Of a stretch of DNA of 64,000 nucleotides, positions 12,301-27,300 are shown piece by piece. The position numbers were made by a program, and so were the translations under genes. Numbering within the stretch: the stretch's first letter is position 1; each line of letters begins with the position of its first letter. The notes beneath the pieces were generated by a model. That model ran no database searches. It was not told where the DNA came from and worked only from the letters and a program-made list of their open reading frames with translations. The stretch lies in the NCBI GenBank assembly GCA_002897115.2, contig BCIH01000011.1, positions 404,804 to 468,803 of the forward strand. Direction: 5' to 3'. Origin of the DNA: Prototheca cutis (Eukaryota; Chlorophyta; Trebouxiophyceae; Chlorellales; Chlorellaceae).

Positions 12301-15300
12301 CAGTCACCCAGCACGGCAGCATCTGCAGCAATCGCCCGGAAGGACGTCAGCCCAGTCATGCCCGTGGCGCTGCACCCACGGCGGCCGGTCAACACCAGTT
12401 TGATCCCGGGGACATCGTCGCTCAGCCACGCGGCCACGAGCTGGCCGATGCCGCCCAGGCCTCCGGGCAACAGCACGGTCGTGTTGCCATCTAGCGCAGT
12501 GGGGGTTGTGCGGCCGCCCAGGTGGGGCGTGCTCAGGCTGGTGCTGCCGTACAGCAGCCGCTGTGTCATCTTTGGGGCATTCCTGCTGCGTGGTCGAAGG
12601 CTGCTGCGGACACCACCCGCTGCGGGCTTGAGCACGAACCCAGCTGCCGCTCGTTGGTCGTCACTAACTCCATGCACATGCGTCACCCGCCCCAGCAGGT
12701 GAGGAAGCTCCAGCGGCAGGCATGCCATCAGCGCGCCAACAGCCAGGCAGCCTAGACTGGTGGCCGTCTCGCCCCCAAGTGCCTCTGCGAAAGCCCGGGT
12801 TTGCCTCGGCGCCGCCGACGGCAGCGGCGGTGGTGCCCCAGTGTGCAGGGCGAGCTTGCCATCGTCGCCAGACTGCAAACACAACTGCACCAGCTGGACC
12901 GTCCTCAGGGCCGCATTCGTCCAGTCAGATCCCAGATCGACATTGACGGTGCCGGAGGTGGTGGTGGCAGATGAAATGCTGCCCGCTGGGGTGGGCATCG
13001 TGGCAGTGGACTCGTCGTCGTCGTCGCAACTGTCGACTTGGTGTTCCATAGCATAGCAGAGCTCATCTGCTTCCATTGCAGCTGCAGTCTTGGACAATGA
13101 GACCGTGAGTGGCGGTACTGGCTTCAGGGCTCCCCAGCCCAGATTCAATGCTGTCAAGGCTGGCCCATGCGCCGCGGTGCAAGCACCGGCTGTCATGCAC
13201 CAGTCCACCGGCAGTTGATTCGCCGGATCTGTGGCCCAGACACCGGCGCTAGACAGCAGAAGGTCCCTCATGGAACTTCCGCACACTGGCAGCACCATCG
13301 CTGCCACCACAGCACAGGTGTGTGCATTGGATGCGCCACCAGACTCCTCGCACTCCAGGAAAGCGCAAGCAACTCCCGTTGGGAATCCACCGGCAACCTG
13401 CGCAAGATTTGGTCAAAAGAGGCACAAATGAACTCAAAAGACTGCAGGCTTCCAAGGACAAGAATGCCCCAGTCATTCTGAAATGTGAGTCACGGATATC
13501 TCTCGTCCACAGGCTTGGAAAAGCCATCACATTCATGAGCTCAGCGCGCCTACGATGCATCACGCACATCACTGTGCTGCAATTGGACAGGAAATACAAG
13601 TCCCTTCATCGCACCTTTCTGGTCGCGCCGAGCTTGTCTCCAATGACAACTCCAAGTGCCCACCCAGCATGCTTGACCGGCCGTCCAAGAGTTACCGTCG
13701 TCGCAACCGGCGCTCCTGGGTCACCAAGCTGACTGGCTGTCACTGGCGCGAGTTCCACCGAAAAGGCCGATGAAACCTCCACAGAAGCTGCCGCACAGCT
13801 CACCCGGCCAGAGGCCAGGTTGACCGACATAGAGAGGACCTTGGCATCGACGAACCCTTCCACAGACATCGCCAGCGTGGCACCCACGCACACTCCGGAG
13901 AGCGCTGGTGTGGTGCGCGGCGATTTTCCGGGACCGCACACCAGGTGCATGCCAGCGGCCATCAGCTCGGTGGCTGCAGCCGGTGGCAGGCAGCTGGTGC
14001 AAAGCACCCGATGCTGCAGCAGGTACTTCGCACTCCAGGGCCGCCCTTCAAAGTTGACTGCAGCGGAACCAACTCCTGCGGCTCCAGAGACCTTGGCTGA
14101 TGCCAATAGCTCCGAAGTAGCTGGCAACAGGGAGTGCCGCTCCCTCCGCCAGACCTGCTGGTCTGCTGTNGTGCGCCCATGAGTCTTTGTGATGTCGTCA
14201 TAACATCCGGTGGTGCCGCCGACATCAGCAGTGGCTTGAAGCAGCATGTGGGCATTGATGCCAGACATGCCAAACGAGCTGGTGCCTGCTACGGTGGCGG
14301 CACCGGTCGATTTCACCAGGCCTGTCCATTGCCGCGGCAGCGACACCTGCAGGGTATCCTGGAGCGGCTGTGATCGTGCTGCCACGTGCACCTGCTTTGC
14401 CTTCCAATCGGCCAGTGCGCTGCCGACATAAGGATTGACCTGGCGCAGATGCAGCACAGGCGGTGTGCTCGCATCCCTGATGGCTGCTACTGCCTTGAGG
14501 GTTCCAGTGAGGCCTGCAGCACCCTCGGTGTGACCCTGCATGGCTTTGCTGGACAGCAGGATCAACGCCGACACGCCTGGCAGGGCGCCGGCCAGCGCGC
14601 CAATCTCCAACGGGTCTCCCAGCAGCGTCCCCGTGCCATGCACGCTGAGCACACTGAGCTCCGCGGCAGCGATGTCGCCAGACCGCAGCGCTTGGGCGAC
14701 CACAGCGGTCTGCCCGGGGCCAGTGGGCGCGGCCAGCGCCGCACGAGCTCCAGCCTGGTTGACCGCCCAGCCGCGCAGGATTGCGACGGTGGGTGTCGTC
14801 GGCCCTTGCCCATGGCCGCTCATCACACCAGCTAACCCAACGGCCACAAAGCCTTCGCCACGGCCGTAGCCATCTGCAGATGCATCGAAGCTGCGGCAGC
14901 GGCCCACCGGGGACAGCGCGCTTAAAGCACAGATGGCGGCATTGGTGCCGCCGTCCAGCATGGCGTTCACGCCGGCGGCCAGCGCGCCTGACAGGCCCTC
15001 CGTGGAGATGGCTGTCGCCGCCAGCGCCGCTGCAACCAGGCTGCTGGAGCATGCCGTGTCCAAGGACAAGCAGGGCCCGCCCAGGCCAAAGGCAAAGCTG
15101 ACGCGGCCGGCAAGGAAAGCCGGGCCGACCCCTGTCACCAGGTTTGGCGACAGCTGGTTGCCCTGTCGTGCTGCCACTGCACCGTACTCGTGATACATAC
15201 TGCCGGCATACACACCTGTGGTGTAAGCGCAGTTGGTTGGTGGGGAGGAAAGGGTCGAAGGAAAAAGGAAAGGTGAAAGCGAGCGCAAAACATTGACCCG

Positions 15301-18300
15301 CGGGTGTTGGGGGTTGCAGGGCATCGTGACTGCCATGCTCAAGAGACACACACTTCAACTGTCACAAATCAAGCACCTCCAATCTGCACATCCACACACA
15401 CCTGTCTGCGGCTTTGGCAGGATGATGCCGGATGCGGCCGTGCCATGGAGGACATCTGCACTGACTTCCAGAAGCTGGCGGTGCTGGGGGTCCAGCGCCG
15501 CGGCCTCTGTGGCTGCCAGGCGGAAGGCGCCTGCGTCAAAGGCATCCAGCTCGGGCAGGAATGCTCCATGACGCACGTAGGACGCAGCACCCTTGGAAGC
15601 AGCGGCACCCGGGCTGGGGTGGTAAGACTCCTCCAAGTCCCACCGAGCCAGCGGCACGCACGTGACCGGGTCTGCGCATGTCGATGGTGAGAGGGCAAGC
15701 AGGGTTCGTTTGTGTACATGGAGAGACGTGTCATAGGGTGTGTGCAAGGATTGTCACCACAATAACAGCAACGACAATCCAATTATGAAAATCCAAACGC
15801 AGCCCAGCAACCTCTCAATTGAATAATTTCACCTGGGCGTCCGGCGGGCAGACGATGCGCGGTGTGCACGACGTGCACTGCAGCCCGCCAGGTGTCACGA
15901 CTTTCCGGATGCTGCTCTATTTCGGGCACCCGGACAAGATCAAGTTTCACTGGCTCGTCAGCGCGCTCTGCATGGGCCTCCTGGACCAGGCGCGTGAGCT
16001 GTGCCGCCAGGGAGGCTGGCGTTGGGTGGTCGAATAAAACGGTGGGCCCCAGTGAGAGCTGGAGTTCCTTGCTCAGCACGTCCACGGCTTCCACCGCCGC
16101 CAAGCTATCCAGTCCCGCCTCGGAGAATGTCAGATCCACCGATACCTGTGCGTGTGTTTGTGTGTGTGGGGGGGGGGCATCGGGGGGTGGAAGGTTGCGT
16201 GGGTGACCGTAGTGGCTGGATGTGGTGGACTTTTGCAGATTTCGTGGCATGTACAAGCGCAGCAGAGCCCCCATTAAAAAAAATCCCTCCAGACCTTTTA
16301 ACAACCGCCGCCAAACCCTGTTCCGCACCTCGCCAGACAGCAACGACTGCAGCGTGGAGAGGACCAGGGCCAGCACCAATTCCTCGGACCACATGCCCTG
16401 CTTGGGAACACGGCGCTGCTGTGGAGCGACTGCAAAGTCTTTGCTGCGTCGTCGATCCGACGCGTCGAGGGGGTTATCACTGGCAGCAGCATCTCCACTG
16501 TTGCCGCTCAACCCCTGCACGGGCAACAGCTCCAGGCCCAAATTGGCCTCTTGGAAGATGGCAGGCGCAGCGCCGCCACCGCCACCGGTCGCCGCCTGGC
16601 GCATGGCGGCCCAGTCAAAGGGACTGAGCACGGCCACAGCATCGGTGCTTCCCCACTGCAGCACTATCTCCAGCAGGTCCAGACCATGGGCAGGCTGGAG
16701 GATGCCGACACCAGCCCGTTCGAGTCGCCTGAGCAGTGCGGGGTTTCTCCGAGCCATGCCCAGCGCCCATGCACCCCACTGGAGTGCTCTGGCCGGTTGG
16801 CCCCTGAGCACTGCAGCCTCTGCCAGGGCTGACAGCGCGGCGTTCGCGGCAGCATAGGGCGCCTGACCAGGGGGCGACAGAAGCGCCGAGGTTGATGCGA
16901 AGAAGACCAGTCCCGGGCAGGCTGTCAGCGAAGCAGACGTTGCAATCGCGGCACCGACGCCCTGCTTGGGTGCGGCCGTGTTCCGCAACTGGCTGGGACC
17001 CTGACTGGACAGCGGTGCGTCTGCCAAGACTCCCGCTGTCTTGAGGATGCCCAGCTTGGCTGTGTGGTGGACGGTGGTGGATGCCAGGGCATGGGCATCT
17101 TCTGCCACTGCTGAATCCGCCATCAGCACCGTCACCTGACAAGGGACGCCCTGCGTGGACGTTTCCAGCTCGGCAATGCCCGTGATCGTGAGCCGCCGGC
17201 TGGTGAGGAACACCACCGGACAGGCTGCTGTGGTTGTGGCAGCTCCACTCAGTGACAGGGATGGCGCCAGGCCACCAATAGAAGAAAGCACGAATTGGGT
17301 GACGAGACGGCCAAGTTCACCCATGCCTCCAGGGATGCAGACTCCCTGCCACGCTGCAGCCCATGCACCAGGGGCCGAGACCGCAAACTTCAAGGTAGGG
17401 TTATCATTTGAAATGGCCTGCAACAGCCGTGGTGCCATGGCAAGCTTGGCGCCAGCTGTCAGCCACTGACCATGCCCATCCGCGGCGGACCCGCTGGGGA
17501 GTAGTCGTGGCTGCCGCTTCATCCCAGGTTGCAAAGCATCGTGCCCGATGGTCTGCAGCGCCCAGGTGCCAGCAGCCTCTCGCTCCACAACCCGCGCCAT
17601 GGCAGCGGTGGCCGAGTGATGGTGGGGCAGCCTGCTGCCACCGCACAGCAGTTGTAAGGCTGCGGCTTGCCTGGCGCCTCCTGCGGCGAACTGCCGTGCC
17701 AGAGCCAGGGCCGTGGAGTCGCTGCTGGAGCTCATGGTTTGGCCGGACCCCACAACCCAGATGTCACTCGGTTTGCGTTGCTGTTGTCTGGGCAGCATGG
17801 GAAGCATGCCGTCTGCACAGTCGTTGCCGCTCTCCGTCCAATCAGCCTGCCACCATACAACATATGTCGCCGGGCGTTCCTGCTTGCCAGGATGACTTCC
17901 TCCTGGAGCCTTACCCTGGTGCAGCTGGGTACCGGAAGTCATGGGCAGTATGTTGGACGCCAGAGCTTGGCCGGGCTTGGCCAACAATGGCCGTGTCTCC
18001 ATGTGACAGAGCCGGTGCCCGGCGCCAATGGGCCCTGTCTCTGGCAGGATGCTAAAGTTGGACAGGGCCTTGCCATCCGGTGCCCGACCCAACTCTGCGG
18101 CCGAGTATGACGATGTCTCTATGGACAGCTTCCCAGGCAGCTGAGTCAGCACAATGCCACCAAAGGCCACGGGCAACTCCAGCGTCTGCGCCAACAGCGC
18201 ACCGCTGTGGACGCCGGCGTCCAGCTGTGCCGCAAGGCCTGGGAAGGACCCTTTGGCTATCGTGGAGCTGACGGTAATCCGTCGTCCGGTTGCTGTCGGC

Positions 18301-21300
18301 TGTGTGCGCAGCTGATTGAATGCCAGCACCTTGCCGATGGCGGTTGTCGCTGGCGTTCTGCAGTGCTGCACTGCTCGGTCGCCGCTCGTGGCATCTGCCC
18401 ATCGGCGGATGTCGCCTGCAACATGCGTTGTCCTGCCCGATACCAGCGAGATCTTGCCATCGCGCATCTCGAGGCGGGGCAGCGCCGCCGGCACATTCCC
18501 AGGGTCGAGTGCCAGCGGACTGGGGACAGCAAGCCGGTGCAGCAGGACTGGGAGCGTGCCGGCATCAGCAGCAGCGCTGGTATCGGTAACAGCTCCGTGC
18601 CCCAGCAACCCTGCGCCAGCTGCCGCGATGTCCATGCTGCCGGCGGCCGGCATAATGGCGCGACCCATGACCTGATGAGGATTTCTCGAGATGTGTGTCT
18701 CAGGTTTCAGCACTGAATTCGTGTGCAAGTTCAACATCACAAACGCGCATCCCATAATCCCCACTGTCTAGAACCCAACAGTTCTACCGACCATGTGGTC
18801 TCGGAGCCTCGCGAGCGATGGCTGGTGCAGGTTGACATCCATGCCGACTGCGCCACTGCGCTCGTCGACACGGACAGACAGCAGCGCGGGATGAGGCAGT
18901 CCAACTGGCCACACACGCCGCTGCTGCCACGGCAGCGAGTCTGGCCGCAGCATGGCCACATCGTCTCCAGCAATGCAGAGCGTCCGGGGGGACTGGCTGC
19001 GCCCAAGCAGCACATGCGCGTTGACGCCGCTCATTCCAAAGGAGCTGGTTCCAGCGACGACAGTCTCGGGGGACAACACCGGCAAGCCTGTAAGCTGCCG
19101 TGGCAGTGAAGCCGGACATTCCTGCTTTCCTGAGAAAGGCCCTGGCAAAGCACTGCCGTTCTCCACAACAGTGCGTCCGCCTCCAAGGCCCAACAGGCGG
19201 CTGCCTTGCCGCCGCCAAGAGTCCAGGGTCCCATCGACGTGCGGGTTGACGGTGCGCAGGTGCATGACTCCTGGCAGCGCCCCCTGCGTCAGCACCCCCA
19301 GCGCACCCAGCACGCCCGTCAGGCCCGCCGCGCCCTCGGTATGCCCTAGGCAGGATTTGGTCGACACCAGGGCCAGATGACCCTGTCGGCCCATCGTCAG
19401 CGCTGTGCCGAGCGCGCCAATCTCGATGGGGTCGCCCAGTGCCGTGCCCGTACCATGCACGCTGAGTGCGTGGACCTGCGGCTCGCCGGCAGCTTCCAGC
19501 GCTGACCTGACCACGGCCGCCTGGGAGGGGCCGCTGGGAGCAGTCAGTCCACCTCCGCGGCCCGTCAGATTTACCGCCGAGCCAAGCAGCAGCGCCGCAG
19601 GTTCCACGTAGCCCCCTGTATAGCCATCTTCAGACTTGGTCGCTGTTGCAGCCGACCGAACAAGCGCGGCGGTGAAAGCTTCGCCACGGCCGTAGCCGTC
19701 GCCAGTGGCCTCGAACGACAGGCAGCGACCCGAGGTGGAAAGCGCGCCCAGTCGGCTGATGCCCACCATCGTCGCTGGGTCGAGCAGCAGGTTGCTGCCG
19801 GTCACCACGGCGCACTCGGCCTCAGTGGCGTGCAGCGCCGTCGCCGCCAAGTGCATCGACACCAGTGATGAAGAGCACGCCATATCAGTGCTCGCACAAG
19901 GACCTGTGTGTTTTATTTGTGTTGCGGGAATTGAAGGCTGGACTGGGGTAGCAGGATTGATAATGATGACGGATGTACTGCTGGCGACAATAATATGCCT
20001 GGTCCGCACAGCATTCCCTTTCCCAGGTACATCGCATCCTCGGACCCCCCACAACCACGCACCTTTGAACCCAAAGGTAAATGCGATGCGGCCGACCATG
20101 TAGGGCGCGCCGCCGCCGATGAAGGCCGGTCCCGGCAGAACCTGACCGGAAGCTGTCAACAGCACTGACAGGTATTCGTGGTACATGCATCCCGAGAATA
20201 CGCCGGTGCGGCCGGGTACCAGTTGCGGCCCGCCCGGTCCCGCCAGCAGGTAAGCAGTGCATTCCAGCAGCAGACGGATCTGGGGATCCACCAGCACAGC
20301 CTCGGAGGGGCTGACGCGCAGCGCTGCAGCATCGAATCGATCGATACCAGCTGCCAGAGCCGCAAATCGAGCATAGCTCGTTGCGGAAGCGCTTGAAGTG
20401 GATGGGCCCTGGGGTGCGTACAGCCGGTCCAGATCCCAGCGAGACAGGGGAATTGGGCGCTGCAAGTCAGTCTCGTGCAGAAGAACACCCCAGGCATCGG
20501 CCCAGCCGCTGCTGGGACCAGAGGCAGCAGGCAGCCTCACCGCCATGTCCACAAGCTCCACTGCCTTTGTGGCCGATGGGCGGTCGAACCATGCCATGGG
20601 CCGGCGGCCGATGTGTTCAGGTGTCGCAGAATCTGCCACGGACGGCCAGCCTGCTGTTCCAGTGACATGACTGCTGTCGTCGATGCCGTCCTCTGGATTG
20701 AGAGCAGCTGGCAATGCCGTGCCAGCACCACAGGCCATCAGGTGCTCCACGATTGCAGCCAGCGTCGGTGAGTCAAACACGAGGGTTGGCGGCACAGTGA
20801 CGCCAAACCCGTCCTGGATGGCCTGATGCAAGGCCTCCACACCTGCAGTCATTTTGAGAGGATTAGATCATGCAGCGGAATGCTGCCGAAAAGGAGCTCT
20901 TTGTTGCATCGTGCTCAAAAGGCACACGAAGCAGCAGCACCCATAGCAGAAAGAAGAGCAATCAAAAAAAAACCCCGTCAGCCAACTACATGACTCACCA
21001 AGTGAATCCAGTCCAGCTTCCAGCAACGGCTGCTGGTCGTCAACTGGGTGACCCAGCAGTGTCTCCACCATGGGCCTGAGTTTGGCCATGAGTGCTGACC
21101 TCAGTGCCGGGGACTGTTGTCCGGTGACTGCTGGCTGTACCAATCCCACCGTCGTCCCTGCCGCTGGAGCGACTTCAGCAGCAATGTGGACGGTCAGGGC
21201 GGTGATGGTGGGATGGTCAAACGCGAGCGTGGGCGGTAGACTGAGTCCAAATGCCCTGCCCAGCTCGTTCTGAAGTTCCAGCGAACCTGTAGGTTGTGGT

Positions 21301-24300
21301 CCGTGTGGGCATGTTGGGACGGCAACATTGGCTGGCAGGCGGGGCTATGCCACAGCACTTGCAGCTCATACACGAAAAGAACACACCCATGGAGTCCAAG
21401 CCGGCCGAGACGAGCGGCTCGTCGTCAGAGACTTTCTTGGACAGGATGGTGAAGACCGTGCGCCTGACCAGGTCCATGATTTGCTGTTGTTGTTGGGCAG
21501 CCTGCGATGCCTCAGGCCGGTGGGACCCTGCCTGGTATGGTTGTGCAAAATGTGCAGCTGACACAGGATCGGTCCGAGAACCAGTGCCGATGGTATCTGC
21601 GGCAGGCGTCCGGAGGGCATCGATGTCATCTCCACGGACCGAAGCTTCCCGGTTCACGAGGGCCGCCGCAATCATCGGCTCCCCTGCGCCAACATGCCTA
21701 ATGCAAAGACGGTGCAGCAGAAGCAGTGCATGAGCAGGGCTCAGCAGGCCGAGGCCTCCCCGGGCAAATTTGGCCGCCAGGTCTGGCCGGTCAGCGGCCA
21801 TGCCCAGCGCCCAGGGGCCCCACTGCACCGCCGTCCAGGGGAGGCCGGCAGTGGTCGCGTGGGCTGCTGCGCCGTCTAGCCCGGCATTGGCCGCAGCATA
21901 GCTGGCCTGGCCTGGAGTGCCCACCGACGAAGAAAGCGAGGAAAACGCCAGACCCAGTGCAGTGGGCGCTTGCCAGTGGCCCAGAAGCATTTCCGCGGCG
22001 CGGCCCTTGGGAGCTGCCGCCGCCCGCAGGTGTGCAGCACTCTGCACCGCGACCCTTGCATCGGTCAGCGTGCCCGCAGCATGGCAGATGAGCAGACGGG
22101 TGCAGGAAGAAGTCGACGGGAAGGTGCCGTAACCGTGGTCAAGCATCTGCGCCAGGGCAGCAGCAGAATCGTCGGCCATCCCGACGTCCGCAATGGTGTA
22201 TGAATGGGAGCTGCCTCCAACTGCCGATGGTGTGCCCCGGACGCCGGAAGTACCTGCCGGCGAAACCTGCACCTGACCCGGGCCGCCCCTGTCGCTCGGC
22301 TGCCGGCGGCCGAGCAGAAGGATATGAGGAAAACCACGGCTGGCAAACCAGGCGCTGACCAGGCCTGCCAGGCTGCCGCTCCCGCCCGTGATGGCCACCA
22401 GCGTTGAGCAAAGACTGCCTTGGTCGGGTGTCGACTGGATGGTGAGTGCTGGCTCGTCGATGATGCCGATGGTCTGGACGCAGCCGTTGAGCGCTTTGAT
22501 ATGCCGCAACTGGCCGGAAGACGGTCGCAGCGTGGTGTTGCGATGCTTGGCAGCAGCAGCAACGTCCAGCGCAGTGTCTGCATCACGCTCCAGAGCCGTT
22601 CGGGCATCCAGCTCCACGCAGGTCCAATCGGCACGGCCAAGCTCATTGGCTGCAACACCAATGAGTGCCGCCGCACACAGGGCCGCCGTGCTGTGGGGCG
22701 CGCTGGTAATTGGATGTGCCGGCACAGCCGCCATCACCTGGGTGGGTGCCAGCTTGGATCTAACCATGCCACTGTGGTCAGGGACGTGCTGAAGCACGCT
22801 CAGCACAGCTGGGAGTTTGTCAGTGCAGAAGATGGCATGATGGGAGTCACCGCCAGACAGCGCCATCCAGCAGCAAGGCATGGTGGCGCCAGACGGTGGA
22901 TGCACCAAGGTATTCGAGGTCCTGGCAGCATCCATTTCTGCTGCCGCAGACCAGCGTCCAGGATGGCTTGCGAGGGCAGACAGCTGTCCAAGGTGCAGCA
23001 AAGGGTTGGCTTGCCTGGCGGCCGGAGCGGTGATGGACTTGTCGCTGCTCCTGGCCCTAGCCTGCGATACCCGGCTTAAAGGTGCAAAACCCAGGGATCC
23101 CAGAGTCGCAGTGTGTCCGAGCTTGAAGGATGCCACAAGAGAAGGCTTGCTGCCTGTAGGTAGCCTGCCAGCATGCTGGGGAGGTGCCATGAATCCGCCA
23201 GCGACACGAAGGCGCTCATCGACAGCTTTGCCGATGCCATGCCGCAAGTACACAGCCAGAGAAACTGGCACGAAGGTGGGTGTGGAACCGTTCATTGTTC
23301 CCTCGGTTGTCGTCGATGCACCCTTGGCCGCCGCCGCAGCTGCCGCCGCCGCAAGATGAGTCGATGCATCCAGTTGTGCAGGATGCATGGCAAACGATGC
23401 TTGTTGCTGGAAGGATGGCGCGTCGACCAGGACACCCGTGCACCACGCAAGGCCTGGCATTGCTGCAGCCGGCAGCTGGAGCAGGGATGCCATTGTGGTA
23501 TTAGTGGTCTTGGNTGGCGTTGTCGAACAGACCGCCTGCTGCCAGTCCGAGGTGCCTGAGGCCATCTCCGGAAGGACCATTTCCATGCAACCAGTCAAGT
23601 TGGGGGGAGTCCCGGCGCCAGCCGACAGGGCAAAGGTACCGGCAATTTGGTCGATGATAATCATCCCCATAGCCACTGCCGCAGCCTGGAGCGGCCATGG
23701 CCGAGTTAATGCCATCTGCGTGGCAGTCAGCAGGGCTCCCGCAGAGCTTGCAACAGCACCGCCAGGGCTGATGGTCTCCATGCCAGCGGCTACGGCCTCA
23801 AACATGGCCGCAGCCGGGAGCAGGGCCGTGCCGGCAACGACATGATCCAGCAGGAAAGCAGTGTGGCTGGTCAGAGGCAGCAGAGCCTGCAGCCTGACTG
23901 TCTGCCGGTCTATTCCGAGCGATTTGCCCACAAGCACATGCGCCCGGCATGCAAACCAGCGGCGCTGCAACTGCCACGCCGGTGGTTGTGCAACAGCCTG
24001 TGCTTCATTGTAGTCCTCCTCAGTCAATGTCTGGTCGGCACACGACAAAACAACATGGGCGTTGGTACCTTGGAAGGCAAACGCACTGATGCCAGCATGC
24101 ATCCCGGATGGATTGCCTGCCATCACCAGTGCGCCTGGCTGACGTGGCGCGAGCAAGCTGGCGGTCGGTGGGAGGGCTGAAACCAGCATGGGGTTGAGGG
24201 TGCGCAGGTGGGTGAGAGGTGATGCAAGCCCGCCGCCCAGTGCCCAGCCGGCCCTGATGAGTCCGACGGCGCCTGCCGCTGGCTCCGCGTGGCCATACAC

Positions 24301-27300
24301 TGTCTTGGCTGCCGCCAGGTGCAGAGGAAGGCCAACGGGTGCTGCAGTCAGCATCGGTATTGCTGCGGCAATCTCGATGGGGTCGCCCAGCGAGGTTCCC
24401 GTGCCATGTAGTTCCAGCAGCCGCAAGTCCCTCGTGTGTGCATTGTCCAGTGCAGCCCGAATAACCGCCGTCTGGGAAGGCCCATGTGGAGCCGTGAGGC
24501 TGCTAGACCTGCCATCCTGGTTCACTGCGCTGCCCGCCAGCAATGGGCTTGTGCCAGAAGTCTGCGGCAACTCTCCAGGCATGGACACCCTGAACAGGAC
24601 ACAGGCCTCCGCCCTGTGAGTTTTGGGGGGTAATTTGGCAGTCCTCGATATGTAATTGTAGACAAGGTCATGTCCTGTTATATGGAAGCATATGTGGAAC
24701 ATCTCGCTGCACTGAATCGTACAATCGGTTTCATACCTGACATAGCCGTCGGCCGAGGCGTCCAGGGTCTTGCACCGGGCTTCAGGGGACAGCATCCCTG
24801 CAGCTGCTGTGGCCGCAAACGTCGAACGGCTGAGCAGCAGGTTCACGCCGGCTGCCAGGGCCTGCCGCGCCTCGCCCCTCTTGACAAAGCCCGCACTCAC
24901 GTGAAGGGCCACCATGGCGGAGCTGCATGCGCTGTCCACGGCAGCAGCAGGGCCCTTCAGGCCAAAGAGGAACGCCAGGCGCCCGGCGGAGACTCCCAGC
25001 GACCCGCTCGTGACGTGGTATGGGCCGTAAGAGGTCTGGTGTGCAGCGGCTCCTGCGCCATACTCCATCTGCTGGATGCCCACGAACACGGGGGCGAAGG
25101 TGTTGAACATCTGGCCCGTCGTGGGACCCATCAGCTCCCAGCATGCCTGCAATGCTAGAATATGGTGTGTGTTACTCAGATGATGCTGGGGTTAGAGCAT
25201 CACTGCATCGCAACTGTTCTGTGGTCAAACTTCCACATCCCGCTCTGTGGGAATCATGGAAAAGTGAGTCACACCCTTCATACCAGCCCCAAGCTCCCAC
25301 CCCATGTAGCTGAGACCCCATCCCCACCACCAGACCTGCATCAGCAGCCGATGCTGGGGGTCGACCAGGCAGGCCTCAGGCGCCGACATTCCAAACGTGA
25401 CGGGGTCAAACTGGTCCACAGCCGTCAGGAAGCCGGCATGACCCGTCCGCTTCTCTCCAGCCGAGCTCTGCAAGCGCGGAGGTGCGGTGATGGTGTGTTT
25501 GATGTCAGATGAAAGTCTCCTGGCACTAGTCCGACTGTGACCATGTCATACCCGCAGTGAAGCGTGCCATGCAACGAGGCAGCGTGCTTGAGAATCAATG
25601 CCAATGGGCGGTGCCATAGTTCAACAACAAACAAAGACCCTCGTGCTTTATCGTCCACACTCATGCTCCACCCCCCCACCTGCAGCTCCAAGTCCCACCG
25701 GTCCAGCGGGACTCCCGAGATGCAATCTGTTGGCCCATGCATGCCGAGCCCATCGTTGATCGCTCCAAGACCGGGCAGCGACTCAACGCTGTCCAGCACC
25801 AAGGGTCCTCGCTGGTGGTTGACCCCGGATGGGGTCTGTTGTCCGACAGGGATGGGTGCTGGCACGGCAGGCTGGGAAGCTGGTGCTCCAGCCACCAGCC
25901 TGCCCTGCAGGAACGCCGCCATAGCGGAGACGGTGGGGTAGTCATACACCAGCGTGGCCGGCAGTTGCTGCCCCAGGGCCGCACCGACCGTGGCCGACAT
26001 CTCCACCGCACCCAGCGAGTCAAACACTCCAACGGGGAATGCATCCGCGCCTGTGGGGGGGTGTTTGATGATTGGGGGGCATACTTTGCCATCGATTGCA
26101 GAGAGCTTGCATGCACTGGAAAGGTAATCAAGTCCCACAATGCGGTATATGGTGCAAGGCTTGAAACGCATGCAACTGGGCAAGGCTGAAAACCCCCTTC
26201 AATTCCCCCCGGTGCCTTGGCACGACCAAGAACCAGAACCCACAACACACCTGTCAGATCCAGGGACAGCAAGCTGGCTGCAATGGATCTGATCAAATCT
26301 TGCAGATCCTCTGTGCTCCGCGATTCGGAGGTTTGTTGATCAGTCGGCTCATGGAGCCGGTGGTTGACTGGAGCCGAAACATATGCAGCAGTCTTCGCAA
26401 GCATACCACTCCCTTCCAGCAGTTTCCAGGGTGTCTTCTGGCCCATGCCATAGAGCATCCGCAGACGATCCAGGTCCATGGATGCAAACAGCAGCGTCGA
26501 CCGTGCACCGGCAGCTGCAGCGGCTTCGAACAGCTGTCCAGGGTCAACCGGGTTCAGCCCCAGGGCGCGGAGCTGTTCCTCGTGTCCCGCGGCCATGCCC
26601 TGCTTTCCAAGAGGCCCCAACTGCAGTGACGTCCAGCGCTGGCCCAGGGATCGCTGCTTTGCAGCCATGGCATCCAGCCACGCGTTGGCTGCAGCGTAGG
26701 ACGCACCGCCGGGTTGGGACCATATTGCCGCCGTCGAGGACAGCATAAGGACCGAGGCGGGGCGGTAGGATGATGCCAGCAGTGCCTGGATAGGGAAGAC
26801 CTTTGCTCCGGCTCCGGCCCAAAAAGCAGATGGATTCAGGGTTTCCACCAGCTCTGGCTGAGACACGCCGGCAGCATGGATGACATGCTGGACCAATGGC
26901 ATGTCTCGGGCGACCCAGTCAAACAGTGCCAGAGCTGCAGTCTTATCGGTGAGATCCACTGGGAAGGTTGTAACCTGGACCTTTTGGCGTGCAAAGTCCT
27001 GCAGCACCGCCGCTGGCAGCCTGCCGGAGCGGGAGACCACGACCAGTTGCCGGCAGCCATGTGCCACCAGGGAGCGGCACAGCACCAGGCCCAGACCCTG
27101 GGTTAGGGGTTGGGTGAATTGTTGTTGAAGTGGCTGGCAGTCGGTTGCCTGATCAAGGTGTACCTTTTGTCATAGCTTCTCTATCACTCTCTCCCCGAGC
27201 GTGATGATGATGACGATGTCGATGACACACTGTGCAAGTACCCTGAGGCTACCAGTAATGTCCGCGCAACAGTTGTTCACTCTTTCCCTCAAAAGCACCG

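Noticed and set aside
21387..24613. 3.2 kb exon as a retroposed (intronless) segment
   Set aside because: It joins its neighbours with normal phase-matched introns and has no poly(A) or target-site duplication; simply a long exon.
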